DNA from: a virus
Reading direction: 5' to 3' (one strand)
DNA: 56,015 nt
IMG/VR virus record: IMGVR_UViG_3300046006_001695
Coordinates: 1-56,015 of that record
How positions within the stretch are numbered: position 1 is the stretch's first letter; each line of letters starts with the position of its first letter. The notes beneath the pieces were generated by a model. That model ran no database searches, was not told where the DNA came from, and worked only from the letters and a program-made list of their open reading frames with translations. Position numbers and translations under genes: made by a program. Shown in pieces: positions 1 to 7,387 of the stretch.

Positions 1-349
1 CACTATTATATTGTTTTTCTGTATATGCTTCTGGTGGGTCATTTTGTAAACAAATACCAATACTATATTTATTTAATCGAACCATTCCTTTATAATACGA
101 AATGCCCGCGTGGGAGGCTTCATACTTCGGGTCTATTAATTTAATAATAGTTCCATCACGTTGGATATAATAATGATAACTATTTCTTTTTTTAATTAAC
201 GTTCGTCTTGTCGATTTATATGAACCACCATCATCATAATGCAATACAATATAATTAGCCGTGGTACTTCTTGCGGTTTTCTTTGACGATAATGGTTTGT
301 TTAATAATGTTGGGACTATCAATTGTGCGATTAATAACATTTTTAGCAT
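1..349 (-). CDS. N-acetylmuramoyl-L-alanine amidase (endolysin), 3' end outside window
   Basis: This is the first 116 codons of a gene that runs off the left edge. The translation holds NYIVLHYD near residue 37, then YHYYIQRDGTIIKLIDPKYEASHAG, split here as a Tyr/His strand and the ASHAG turn, and a LNKYSIGICLQND segment. This series is typical of amidase_2 / PGRP-fold peptidoglycan amidases, in which the His of the LHYD-type strand binds zinc. In a phage it would cleave the bond between muramic acid and L-Ala at lysis. The start ATG at 349 has a perfect AGGAGGA ribosome site about 5 bases upstream. It lies just after the tRNA-like element. The C-terminal zinc ligands and any cell-wall-binding domain are not visible. 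Confidence 0.8.
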   Translation of the reverse strand, partial: MLKMLLIAQLIVPTLLNKPLSSKKTARSTTANYIVLHYDDGGSYKSTRRTLIKKRNSYHYYIQRDGTIIKLIDPKYEASHAGISYYKGMVRLNKYSIGICLQNDPPEAYTEKQYNS

Positions 350-362
350 ATATTCCTCCTAG

Positions 363-487
363 TGGCATCAGGGGATTCGAACCCCACATAGATTTCTCTA
401 AGTCCTTGGCTAGCATAGTGTGGTTGTAACATTCGGGTAGCGCCCGTATATCCACTCCTACCGTCGTCCCGACCGACTGTGATGCCA
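363..487 (-). ncRNA. tRNA-like RNA element, about 125 nt, identity unresolved
   Basis: On the minus strand the element starts TGGCATCA and ends TGATGCCA, a perfect 8-bp closing stem. Just inside the 3' end is a T-arm with GGGG-TTCGAAT-CCCC, the canonical T-loop. A GTCG/CGAC hairpin sits where a D-arm would be, and TAGA-GAAA-TCTA forms a tetraloop hairpin like a variable arm. At 125 nt it is far longer than an ordinary tRNA, and I cannot assign an anticodon loop. It may be a tRNA with a short insertion or intron, or a decayed tRNA. It sits between ligase and amidase genes. Confidence 0.5.
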
Positions 488-492
488 GTTTA

Positions 493-1626
493 TTAAAATT
501 CTCCGCCGATACGAATTGACACCCCGACCGGAAAGATCGGGATGCCGTCACGGCTCAACTCTTGATATCGAACCGTCAAGAACTTACCTACCAATTCCTT
601 ACGACTGAGATATAGTTCCGCTCGATTGCTCTGAGTGCCTTCTGGGCGACAATTGAAACGGTTACCTGTATCTGTTTCCAAGATGAAAATAGCAAGGCCC
701 TTGTCACTTCCATCACCGTCAATAACGTCAACAATACGATATTCTGCATCAACAAAATCCTTTAGTTTAAGTAGTGAATAGGAACGTTTTCCAATTTCAT
801 ATTCCATCGACGGATTACGAATCATGGTTCCTTCAAATCCTTCTGACACGAACTGCGTGTGCTGTTCGTAGACTTCCGTTTCATCCATACACTCCACTGT
901 CTTCACCATCACGACATTTGGTGGGGCGTTATGCAGCAAGTCAACGATAATCTGCTGACGCATGGCGTATGGCAGTTCGTTGTCCACAATGTCATATACA
1001 TGATACATGAGTAGCGGAGATAGTTCTGGACGATACTTTTTGATAGCCTTCATACTTTCCTGCAACAACTGATTATTCGGAAGCATCAGTTCGCCATCAA
1101 GAATGAACCCACCCGTATCAAACTGAAGATGCTGAATCACTTCGGGAATAATTTCCTTGTTGCCTCGACTCCGTGCGTCAGTGCCGTTGAACAACATACG
1201 CATACCGTTGAGCTTGGGCTGAATATAGGACGGCCATTCCACCTTGTTCATATGATCCTTGAACTTGTGTGCCAACATCGGCATGGGCCAACTATCTACC
1301 TTCTCACCTTCACGATAGAATCCCGTATCCAACTGCTTCTTGATAATGGCATCAAACTCAAAGAAAGCCTGCTCTTCACTGTTCCGTTCGTTTGCTCGTC
1401 CAACATTAGTCGGTGCGGCAAAGTATGGCTCGGATTGTTGCTTCTTTGTTTCACGACCCGTTTTGGTCAACTGATACCATTCACTCTGTGTATAGAAATC
1501 AACGCGTGCAACGCGGCGACCCTCGTCATATGCGGTATCGTCTTGAAGAATATGCAACCGCCAGAACTTACGATTACCTGCCTTATTTTCAGAAATGAGC
1601 AAGTCACTACTTTTAATAATTTTCAT
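493..1626 (-). CDS. ATP-dependent DNA ligase with WGR-like N-terminal domain
   Basis: The protein (377 aa) seals nicks during phage replication and recombination. Nucleotidyltransferase motifs are in order: motif I YIQPKLNGMR with the adenylated Lys at about 138, motif III FILDGELM (174-181), motif IV EGFEGTMIR (262-270) and motif V LLKLKDF (285-291), then an OB-fold-like C-terminus. Residues 15-104 (KFWRL near 20, VGRANE near 75, then a helix ending IIKKQLDTGFY) resemble a WGR domain, a DNA-end-binding module seen in PARPs; this part is inference. An in-frame GTG exists at 1635, but I prefer ATG 1626 because it overlaps the upstream stop in ATGA. It is the third gene behind the promoter at 1885-1913. 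Confidence 0.88.
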   Translation of the reverse strand: MKIIKSSDLLISENKAGNRKFWRLHILQDDTAYDEGRRVARVDFYTQSEWYQLTKTGRETKKQQSEPYFAAPTNVGRANERNSEEQAFFEFDAIIKKQLDTGFYREGEKVDSWPMPMLAHKFKDHMNKVEWPSYIQPKLNGMRMLFNGTDARSRGNKEIIPEVIQHLQFDTGGFILDGELMLPNNQLLQESMKAIKKYRPELSPLLMYHVYDIVDNELPYAMRQQIIVDLLHNAPPNVVMVKTVECMDETEVYEQHTQFVSEGFEGTMIRNPSMEYEIGKRSYSLLKLKDFVDAEYRIVDVIDGDGSDKGLAIFILETDTGNRFNCRPEGTQSNRAELYLSRKELVGKFLTVRYQELSRDGIPIFPVGVSIRIGGEF

Positions 1627-1724
1627 CGAAACCACCGTTTAAAAAGTTTACCAATTCCCATCAAAAGAAGGCCTACACCAAACACCATCAATCCCCAGTA
1701 CTCATCCATAGAATCATCAATCAT
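1623..1724 (-). CDS. Small single-span membrane protein (33 aa)
   Basis: A short frame encodes an acidic N-terminus (MIDDSMDEYW), one hydrophobic segment of about 14 residues rich in Gly, Leu, Val and Met, and a basic tail KLFKRWFR. This is a classic small N-out membrane protein shape. It starts directly after the TAA of the Cys-rich gene (TAA then ATG) and its TGA overlaps the ligase ATG, so both junctions are translationally coupled. Function is unknown; a holin-like or inhibitor role cannot be shown from sequence. Confidence 0.5.
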   Translation of the reverse strand: MIDDSMDEYWGLMVFGVGLLLMGIGKLFKRWFR

Positions 1725-1856
1725 TTAGTTATTTCTCAGGTTGTTAGATGTACATGAACACATACCTTGACACTTGGGACAATCACATTCACCATAGGAA
1801 TATGCCGTGCAATGGCGGGAGAGCAACTTAAAGTATTTGATACAGTACTTACACAT
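1725..1856 (-). CDS. Cys-rich mini-protein (43 aa), possible zinc-binding
   Basis: The ATG at 1856 follows a GAGG ribosome site about 9 bases upstream and is the first gene after the promoter at 1885-1913. The peptide has eight cysteines, in the spacings MCKYC, SRHC, GECDCPKC and GMCSC. These pairs could hold one or two zinc ions. A longer in-frame extension to 1913 would cross the promoter, so I reject it. It is not recognised as a known family; a small host-takeover or regulatory protein is possible but unproven. Confidence 0.55.
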   Translation of the reverse strand: MCKYCIKYFKLLSRHCTAYSYGECDCPKCQGMCSCTSNNLRNN

Positions 1857-1884
1857 ATTTTGACCTCGGTTGTGGTATACTAGT

Positions 1885-1913
1885 AATATAACTGATCTTG
1901 CCCCAAAAGTCAA
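1885..1913 (-). promoter_or_regulatory. Sigma70-type promoter for Cys-rich protein and ligase
   Basis: On the minus strand TTGACT (1913-1908) and TATATT (1890-1885) are separated by exactly 17 bases. It lies just after the polymerase stop codon and reads toward the Cys-rich mini-protein gene. Confidence 0.65.
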
Positions 1914-1919
1914 GGGGCA
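1899..1919 (-). promoter_or_regulatory. Inverted repeat over the -35 box, operator or terminator
   Basis: TGCCCC and GGGGCA form a 6-bp stem with a 9-base loop that contains the TTGACT -35 box. It follows the polymerase stop by about 10 bases. There is no T-run behind it, so an operator or a weak terminator is equally possible. Confidence 0.4.
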
Positions 1920-1929
1920 AAATTATCTA

Positions 1930-4449
1930 TTAAAAGGAGAAGAAATCGTTCGCATTCTGGTTAATTTCCGTTGGGATATTTCCCCATTTTAACGCCGTAT
2001 AAAAGTCATCCAATTTATTCCGTAATTCATTTTCAAATAACGCATCCGTATCAATATATTCGGTAACCATTTCCACGATTTGTGGTGGGTCTTGGTATCC
2101 CTTAATTGCCAATGTGTCAATGTGCAACGGATTGTCCTTCAGATATACATACTTAATCTTTGCACCATCTGCGATGGGTTCATATCGTGTTTGAATATCG
2201 AAGTGCGTCAATAACCTGTTATACACAATTGCTGCCTTAATATGTGCAGGAGTTCCTTTCTTGAATCGGTTGATTCCTCCACCGCCCTCCCCTGCGGCAA
2301 ACTGACTGATATTATTTGCCGATGTATTTCGTGCAACTTCTAAATAATGACGAGTCTTCAATGAAGTTTTTAACGCAAGAATCTTCTCGTCTAATTCGTT
2401 CTTATCTACTCTGCCCAAAATATCTGTCAACATCTGCGTCATGAATTCCCGAAATGCTTTGGGGAACGATGACCTTACGACATCTAATCCCTTCACGACA
2501 AGTTTACTGACGTTCTGACGGGTTTCCAAATCATACACCTTGTCCAATGCATATCGCTTCTTAGCGACCCAGAATCCCGTCTTAGCGACACTTTCTCCCT
2601 TAATATGGAACTTATGACTATCGCAATTGAACATACGTTTTGCCATAGAATCATAGAACTTATTCAGTCCACTTTCCATGTCATACGCAATGTCAATGGT
2701 TGCCGCAAGAGCATCGGTGGAACCCTCAGTAAACAATGGCTTTGCTGGAAAGTACACTGAGTCCGTATCGACATACACACAATGGTCTTTCTTCTCACCA
2801 GTTGCCTTTTCGTATTTCAAATTGATAAACTTGGCTGTCGTCTTAATTACATCTTGCCCCGTCAATGTTACTGCAGCAGCATTGTCTACGTCATAGAAAC
2901 GGAACACGGGTAATCCCAGCACACCATACAATGAGTTCAAGAAAATCTTTTGAATATGTTGCCGCTGATCGTAATAAGCAGCCTGCACCTTATCACCGTC
3001 GTTAGTATACTTCTTCATCAGATTCTTATATTCCACACGTTTAGCAAACCATTCTTCTAATACCTCTGGGATAATTCCCTTTGATATTGTACTATACAAT
3101 ACACCATTAGACGCCATCGTGAGATTATTCTCTTGTATAAACTGGACGAACGCATCATACTCTAATTCTACTGTCGTATCATTACCCATTTCTTGAACCA
3201 CATACGCAACAATTTCTTTACGGAAATGTTGCTCCATGTCAAAGTTCAATACTTTGGCTACCTTGGTTTCTGGACTGATATTGAGGCTCATAATAATACT
3301 GGGATACAGCGATTGCAAATCGAGCGAATATACCCAATCATACAATCCCGGCACAGGTTCTTGTACATATGCTCCCGCAAATCCTTCTCTATCACCCATT
3401 GCATCCATCTGTTCTCTACCATCCTTGGGTTTATCGGTCACGATAATTCCCTTGCGATGCAGATAGGTAACAATAGTACCTTCAAGGAAACGGGAACTCA
3501 TGCCATAGTCTTCGTATGGCACGTGTCCAATGTGACAGATACCTCGTACAAGGTCGATGAGATTCAGTTTCTTATCTAGGTCAACGATAATGCGCACGTC
3601 CTGTAAGTTGTACTCAATAAATTTATCCAAGTCATCTCGGAACAAATCATCAAGAGAACCTTCGTAGTCTACCTTGCCCATACCCACTTCCAATCGTCCA
3701 ATCGTATCAAGACGATAATTGGGTTGTTGGGTATACGTGAACTTCTTATACAGGTCTAAATAATCCAATGACGATACTCCAGCAATTTTATATCGTTCCA
3801 TGCGTTCGGAATATTTCACGCGGCCAATAGGACTCAATCTGTTTGCCGTGCCTTTTCCACACACTTGACGAATGCGATTGTATAGATAGGGTACGTCGAA
3901 TCCGTTACTATTCCATCCACTGATAATGGTGGGGCGGATTTGTTCATATGAATTAATAAACTTATGAAGCAGATCTACTTCATCCATACAGAAATGTACG
4001 GATGCTTCTTCAGATTCACGATCTGTATACAATCCACGCTTGTCCAGTACAAAGACTTCATATTTCTTTACGAGAGGATCGTATAATGCAATAGAAGTAA
4101 TTTCATTATTTGGGTTCTTGGTATTCGGAATACCATTTTCCATTGACACCTCAATGTCAAAGAATAAGGTGATATTCCCTTCGGACGAGGTATCTTCGTT
4201 CAGATATAAATCTGTAAGAACGCGAGTTTCTTTTGGAAGGTCACTCTCAAATACATTGGGGGTACCACGGATGAAGCGCCTCGTTTTACTGAGGCGTTCT
4301 CCTGTCATACTGATATACTTTCCTTTGGGGTCACGGACGTATGCGTAATTAAAGTCAGACAATGGTAGAGTAATAAGTCCCTGCGCATCATCCCAAATAT
4401 ATACTACTTGTTCGTCTGATGTTGAGTCGATAAAAATATTTTGATACAT
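1930..4449 (-). CDS. Family B DNA polymerase, T4 gp43-like
   Basis: This 839-aa replicative polymerase has a complete set of motifs. The 3'-5' exonuclease has ExoI FFDIE (D98, E100), ExoII NSNGFD (about 180-185) and ExoIII YNLQDV (280-285). The polymerase has motif A SLDLQSLYPS (375-384), motif B KIFLNSLYG (501-509) and motif C YVDTDSVYF (559-567), then a KKRY motif. It copies the phage genome with proofreading. The start ATG 4449 has AAGGGG 5-6 bases upstream and lies under its own promoter at 4480-4508. It is slightly shorter than T4 gp43. A second, family A-like polymerase lies at 15480-16769. Confidence 0.96.
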   Translation of the reverse strand: MYQNIFIDSTSDEQVVYIWDDAQGLITLPLSDFNYAYVRDPKGKYISMTGERLSKTRRFIRGTPNVFESDLPKETRVLTDLYLNEDTSSEGNITLFFDIEVSMENGIPNTKNPNNEITSIALYDPLVKKYEVFVLDKRGLYTDRESEEASVHFCMDEVDLLHKFINSYEQIRPTIISGWNSNGFDVPYLYNRIRQVCGKGTANRLSPIGRVKYSERMERYKIAGVSSLDYLDLYKKFTYTQQPNYRLDTIGRLEVGMGKVDYEGSLDDLFRDDLDKFIEYNLQDVRIIVDLDKKLNLIDLVRGICHIGHVPYEDYGMSSRFLEGTIVTYLHRKGIIVTDKPKDGREQMDAMGDREGFAGAYVQEPVPGLYDWVYSLDLQSLYPSIIMSLNISPETKVAKVLNFDMEQHFRKEIVAYVVQEMGNDTTVELEYDAFVQFIQENNLTMASNGVLYSTISKGIIPEVLEEWFAKRVEYKNLMKKYTNDGDKVQAAYYDQRQHIQKIFLNSLYGVLGLPVFRFYDVDNAAAVTLTGQDVIKTTAKFINLKYEKATGEKKDHCVYVDTDSVYFPAKPLFTEGSTDALAATIDIAYDMESGLNKFYDSMAKRMFNCDSHKFHIKGESVAKTGFWVAKKRYALDKVYDLETRQNVSKLVVKGLDVVRSSFPKAFREFMTQMLTDILGRVDKNELDEKILALKTSLKTRHYLEVARNTSANNISQFAAGEGGGGINRFKKGTPAHIKAAIVYNRLLTHFDIQTRYEPIADGAKIKYVYLKDNPLHIDTLAIKGYQDPPQIVEMVTEYIDTDALFENELRNKLDDFYTALKWGNIPTEINQNANDFFSF

Positions 4450-4479
4450 GTAACCCCTTAAATGAGAAGAACTACGTTA

Positions 4480-4508
4480 AGTATATATCACCACAGTACT
4501 TATGTCAA
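4480..4508 (-). promoter_or_regulatory. Sigma70-type promoter for DNA polymerase B
   Basis: TTGACA (4508-4503) and TATACT (4485-4480) with a 17-base spacer on the minus strand. The -35 box contains the TGA stop codon of the upstream dUTPase gene, so the polymerase gets its own transcript inside a longer operon. Confidence 0.7.
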
Positions 4509-4924
4509 GTCCCTGTGGAACCAAATCCACCAGTTCCTCGTTCGTCCGCCGACACTAATTCGTCTACTTCTTCGGGGTTGAAGTTTACGGTGGGGATGAG
4601 AATGAGTTGTGCAATTTTTTCTCCGACCATAATACGCTCAAATCCATCCGTGGAGTTATGTAAGGCAATCAGTATTTCTCCGATATATCCATTATCAATT
4701 ACACCGGCCACCACGAATAAATTTCGTTTGGTAGCAACTGATGAACGGTCCCGAAGTAATCCACCATATCCTTCTGGGAACTGAATGGCGATACCCGTAG
4801 ATACTAACCTTGTTTGCCCTGCCATTAAAATTACTTCTTCAGAAGCATATAAATCATATCCCAAATCACCTGCGTGCGCCTTGTGTGGCAGTACTGAATT
4901 TTCTGATAACCGTTTAACTTTCAT
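4505..4924 (-). CDS. dut: dUTP diphosphatase (trimeric dUTPase)
   Basis: The 139-aa protein hydrolyses dUTP to dUMP and pyrophosphate, keeping uracil out of phage DNA and supplying dUMP. All five family motifs are visible: AGDLGYDLYAS near 18, RDRSS near 58, GVIDNGYIGEI with the catalytic Asp near 75, GEKIAQLILIP near 101, and the C-terminal RGTGGFGSTG that closes over the active site. Length is normal for the trimeric family. It starts directly after the TAA of the upstream thioredoxin gene. Confidence 0.95.
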   Translation of the reverse strand: MKVKRLSENSVLPHKAHAGDLGYDLYASEEVILMAGQTRLVSTGIAIQFPEGYGGLLRDRSSVATKRNLFVVAGVIDNGYIGEILIALHNSTDGFERIMVGEKIAQLILIPTVNFNPEEVDELVSADERGTGGFGSTGT

Positions 4925-5302
4925 TTATTCCTTCTCCTGAAATTTCTTTAGTGTTTCGTATATTGCGTCTTGCACAAACTGCTTCATAGTTTCTTCATCT
5001 CCGCCGCCAGTCTTTTCTATAACTTGATCACTGCGACAAAATACTTTGAAATGTGGAACGCCCTGTATACCCCACGTTTCTCTACAATGGACTTTTTGTT
5101 CTTCTGGGGCCCACGCATTTATCTTAAAAAATTGAATGTGTGCACCTTTTTCTGTATAGAAATTAGCAACCGCTTCATAGTTAGGCAGTGTTGCCTTGCA
5201 CGGACCACAGGTTTCTCCATAAAACATAATGACATACATATCATTATATGTTTTTATTGGAACGCCGGTGGTCATTTCTTTCATGGTAATTTCAGTAACC
5301 AT
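4925..5302 (-). CDS. Thioredoxin-like protein 1 (CGPC)
   Basis: A 125-aa thioredoxin fold with the redox motif ETCGPCK near residue 31 after a FYGETC strand, and a cis-Pro loop VPHF near 82. It probably reduces disulfides for the phage ribonucleotide reductase encoded in the same operon (inference). The ATG at 5302 has a GAGGAA ribosome site. The C-terminus has a charged extension KKFQEKE. A second thioredoxin lies two genes upstream, with a nuclease gene between them. Confidence 0.9.
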   Translation of the reverse strand: MVTEITMKEMTTGVPIKTYNDMYVIMFYGETCGPCKATLPNYEAVANFYTEKGAHIQFFKINAWAPEEQKVHCRETWGIQGVPHFKVFCRSDQVIEKTGGGDEETMKQFVQDAIYETLKKFQEKE

Positions 5303-5309
5303 ACTTTCC

Positions 5310-5699
5310 TCACTTAATATAACGTTTTAATGTTGCTTTTATATCTTTGATATTATTATTAATTTCATGTTCCCAAAAATATAATACTTTGTAACCCAAC
5401 CGTTCTAAATCACGTTTTCGTTGTTCGTCACGTTTCCAGATTTCTGCTGCAGTTTTTTTCTTCCCACGGTTGTAATAATCCGCGGAATATCTGGCTGGAT
5501 TACAATGCCAGTAATCCCCATAACATTCTATAATATACTTCTCGTCAATCAAAAAGTCAACATTATAATTATCAATTGTTGCTTGAGATTCATACGAAAG
5601 ATTCATTGAATGTAATACACTCATCATTTTTTGTTCAATTGCATTCAACGAACTTTTTTCCTTTTTTACTTCCTTTTTACGCCCCATCTCTCGCTGCAT
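5310..5699 (-). CDS. Vsr-like / PD-(D/E)XK endonuclease
   Basis: The 129-aa protein has a Lys-rich N-terminus, then VDFLIDEKYIIECYGDYWH (about 48-66) and a long helix IWKRDEQRKRDLERLGYKVLYFWEHEI split over residues 87-113. The D...E-C-x-G-x-x-WH core and the final YFWEHEI strand are typical of very-short-patch-repair-type and phage DUF559-like nucleases, often freestanding homing endonucleases. It sits between two thioredoxin genes and its start overlaps the upstream gene by 23 bases. An alternative start is ATG 5687. Neither start has a clear ribosome site. Confidence 0.75.
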   Translation of the reverse strand: MQREMGRKKEVKKEKSSLNAIEQKMMSVLHSMNLSYESQATIDNYNVDFLIDEKYIIECYGDYWHCNPARYSADYYNRGKKKTAAEIWKRDEQRKRDLERLGYKVLYFWEHEINNNIKDIKATLKRYIK

Positions 5700-5946
5700 T
5701 AATGGCGGTAATATACTTTTGTTTACTTTGTACTCCTACAAATTTTTCAATTAGTACATTATCCTTTTCAATGATAACGGTGGGAACGGTTCGAATAGAA
5801 TATAACTGTGCAATAGATGGCTTCTCTTCTACGTCGATGGAAATAAACGTTGCATCAAGCGTCATGTCCTCTAACTCCCGAAATACAGGAGCTAACGCCC
5901 TACAAGGGCCGCACCACGGTGCGCTAAATTTAGTAACGGTAATCAT
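5677..5946 (-). CDS. Thioredoxin-like protein 2 (CGPC)
   Basis: A compact 89-aa thioredoxin beginning MITVTKFSAPWCGPCRALAP, with the WCGPC active site at 11-15 and the cis-Pro segment RTVPTVII near 52-59. It has the length of phage mini-thioredoxins. It would act as electron donor to ribonucleotide reductase or as a polymerase partner; the sequence does not decide which. Its ATG overlaps the phosphoesterase stop in ATGA, so the two are coupled. Confidence 0.92.
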   Translation of the reverse strand: MITVTKFSAPWCGPCRALAPVFRELEDMTLDATFISIDVEEKPSIAQLYSIRTVPTVIIEKDNVLIEKFVGVQSKQKYITAINAARDGA

Positions 5947-6671
5947 TTGTGAAACTCCTTTATACTGATATTATTATTATGGTCTATTACAATTGCGGTT
6001 AAACTCTCCACCCAATCACCGGAATTCAAATAATGTATTCCCGCAATTTGTCTATTTTCTGGTTGGTGAATATGTCCACAGATAACCCCATCACAATTAT
6101 GTTGCTTTGCAAGTTTTGTTGCCGTTACTTCAAAATCTGTGATGTAGTTTACTGCCGCCTTCACACCTTTTTTAATGTCTTTGGAAATGGAGTAATACGG
6201 TAACTTCCTCCACTTCCTCCACTTATTGTACCATGTATTTAATTTTAATGCTAAGTCATACCCACGACCGCCTATTTTTGCAATCCATTTCCATTTAGAA
6301 ACAAATACATCTAGGATATCTCCGTGAAAAATAAAATATCTTTTTCCTTCACCTAAATCCAAGATATAATTTTCTTCTACCTGTAGTTTGCCTAAATGCA
6401 TATGCATAAAATCATGTAAAAATTCGTCATGATTTCCACGAATCCATACCACAGGTATTTTTCTGGAGATATCCAACACTTTGGAAATTACCTTGGTGTG
6501 TTTACTTCTCCATCGCTGTCCCCGAGAAATTGCCCACCCGTCCACAAAGTCTCCGTTGATAATTAGAATGTCGGTATGGTGGGTGTTTAAAAATTCCAAA
6601 AATTCTGCTGCTTTACTATTGTCTGTTCCTAAATGTACATCGGATACTATGATAGCTTTATATCGTGTCAT
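5943..6671 (-). CDS. Calcineurin-like phosphoesterase, LpxH-like
   Basis: The 242-aa protein has all metal-binding motifs of the fold: SDVHLG (D11, H13), NGDFVDG (D41), RGNHD (N80, H81), FHGD (H116) and CGHIHQP (H200, H202), ending in YLNSGDWVESLTAIV. This last motif matches UDP-2,3-diacylglucosamine pyrophosphatase-like enzymes, which act on lipid A precursors at the inner membrane. Such a role in a phage would fit host envelope remodelling, but a nucleotide or nucleic acid substrate is not excluded. It lies between a GT2 glycosyltransferase and a thioredoxin. Confidence 0.85.
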   Translation of the reverse strand: MTRYKAIIVSDVHLGTDNSKAAEFLEFLNTHHTDILIINGDFVDGWAISRGQRWRSKHTKVISKVLDISRKIPVVWIRGNHDEFLHDFMHMHLGKLQVEENYILDLGEGKRYFIFHGDILDVFVSKWKWIAKIGGRGYDLALKLNTWYNKWRKWRKLPYYSISKDIKKGVKAAVNYITDFEVTATKLAKQHNCDGVICGHIHQPENRQIAGIHYLNSGDWVESLTAIVIDHNNNISIKEFHK

Positions 6672-6673
6672 AA

Positions 6674-7387
6674 TTAGTTCCAGTAGTTAACTGTAGTTTT
6701 TTCAAAATATGCTAGGTTATTTCGGTTGAAGAAGTTTACTGTCATATACCACAACATTCCCAAATAACCCAACTTTTTAAATCGGCGTTCGTCTTGACCA
6801 AAATAATGATTTACAATTTTAAACTTAGTTGAATCATATTGCTTGCTTAAAATATAATCTTCGGAGGTATCATATTTATTTGGAAATCCTCCGAACACTT
6901 CAAACATACTGCGACGAGTCAAGAAAAATGCACCAATTGCAAACGGTGTAAACTTTGTCATGACTTTGTTACATAGACTAAACAGATAGAATAAAATAGA
7001 TGCTCTCCATTCAGTTCCATAGTTTTTTGGGCTCAATGTAACTAAATCTAAATTTTCTTGATGTATACATTGTACAGCATCATATATTGCAGCTGTCGAA
7101 AATAACCGAACATCTGCATCAAGAAATAAAATATATGGAGTAGTAACTAATTTGGCACCATTGTTTCTTCCCTCTGAAACCTGTCCACCTTGAATTATCT
7201 CAATGTTCAATCCATGTGACCAATTCTTAATGATATTTCGGGTGTTGTCTGTAGAATCTGCATCGGCAATAATAATTCGTACTTCTCCAATTTCCACCGA
7301 GAGAAATAAATCTCCCAACAAGTGTCCAATATATTTTTCTTCGTTTTTACAAGGAATAACAATGGTGACCAAATCTTTTAACTTCAT
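6674..7387 (-). CDS. Family 2 glycosyltransferase (GT-A)
   Basis: The 237-aa enzyme opens LVTIVIPCKNEEKYIGHLL, the GT2 nucleotide-sugar strand. It has IIADADSTDNT near 38-48 and the DxD-type FLDADVRLF near 88-96 that binds metal and UDP- or GDP-sugar. The mid-region (ILFYLFSLCNKVM) is hydrophobic and may touch membrane. It is coupled to the ribonucleotide reductase by an ATGA overlap and followed by the LpxH-like gene, suggesting a small envelope-modifying pair inside the replication operon. Acceptor and donor are unknown. Confidence 0.85.
   Translation of the reverse strand: MKLKDLVTIVIPCKNEEKYIGHLLGDLFLSVEIGEVRIIIADADSTDNTRNIIKNWSHGLNIEIIQGGQVSEGRNNGAKLVTTPYILFLDADVRLFSTAAIYDAVQCIHQENLDLVTLSPKNYGTEWRASILFYLFSLCNKVMTKFTPFAIGAFFLTRRSMFEVFGGFPNKYDTSEDYILSKQYDSTKFKIVNHYFGQDERRFKKLGYLGMLWYMTVNFFNRNNLAYFEKTTVNYWN

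Noticed and set aside
255-551. Open frame of 98 codons over the tRNA-like element
   Set aside because: It overlaps the amidase start, the tRNA-like RNA and the ligase end in another frame, with no ribosome site.
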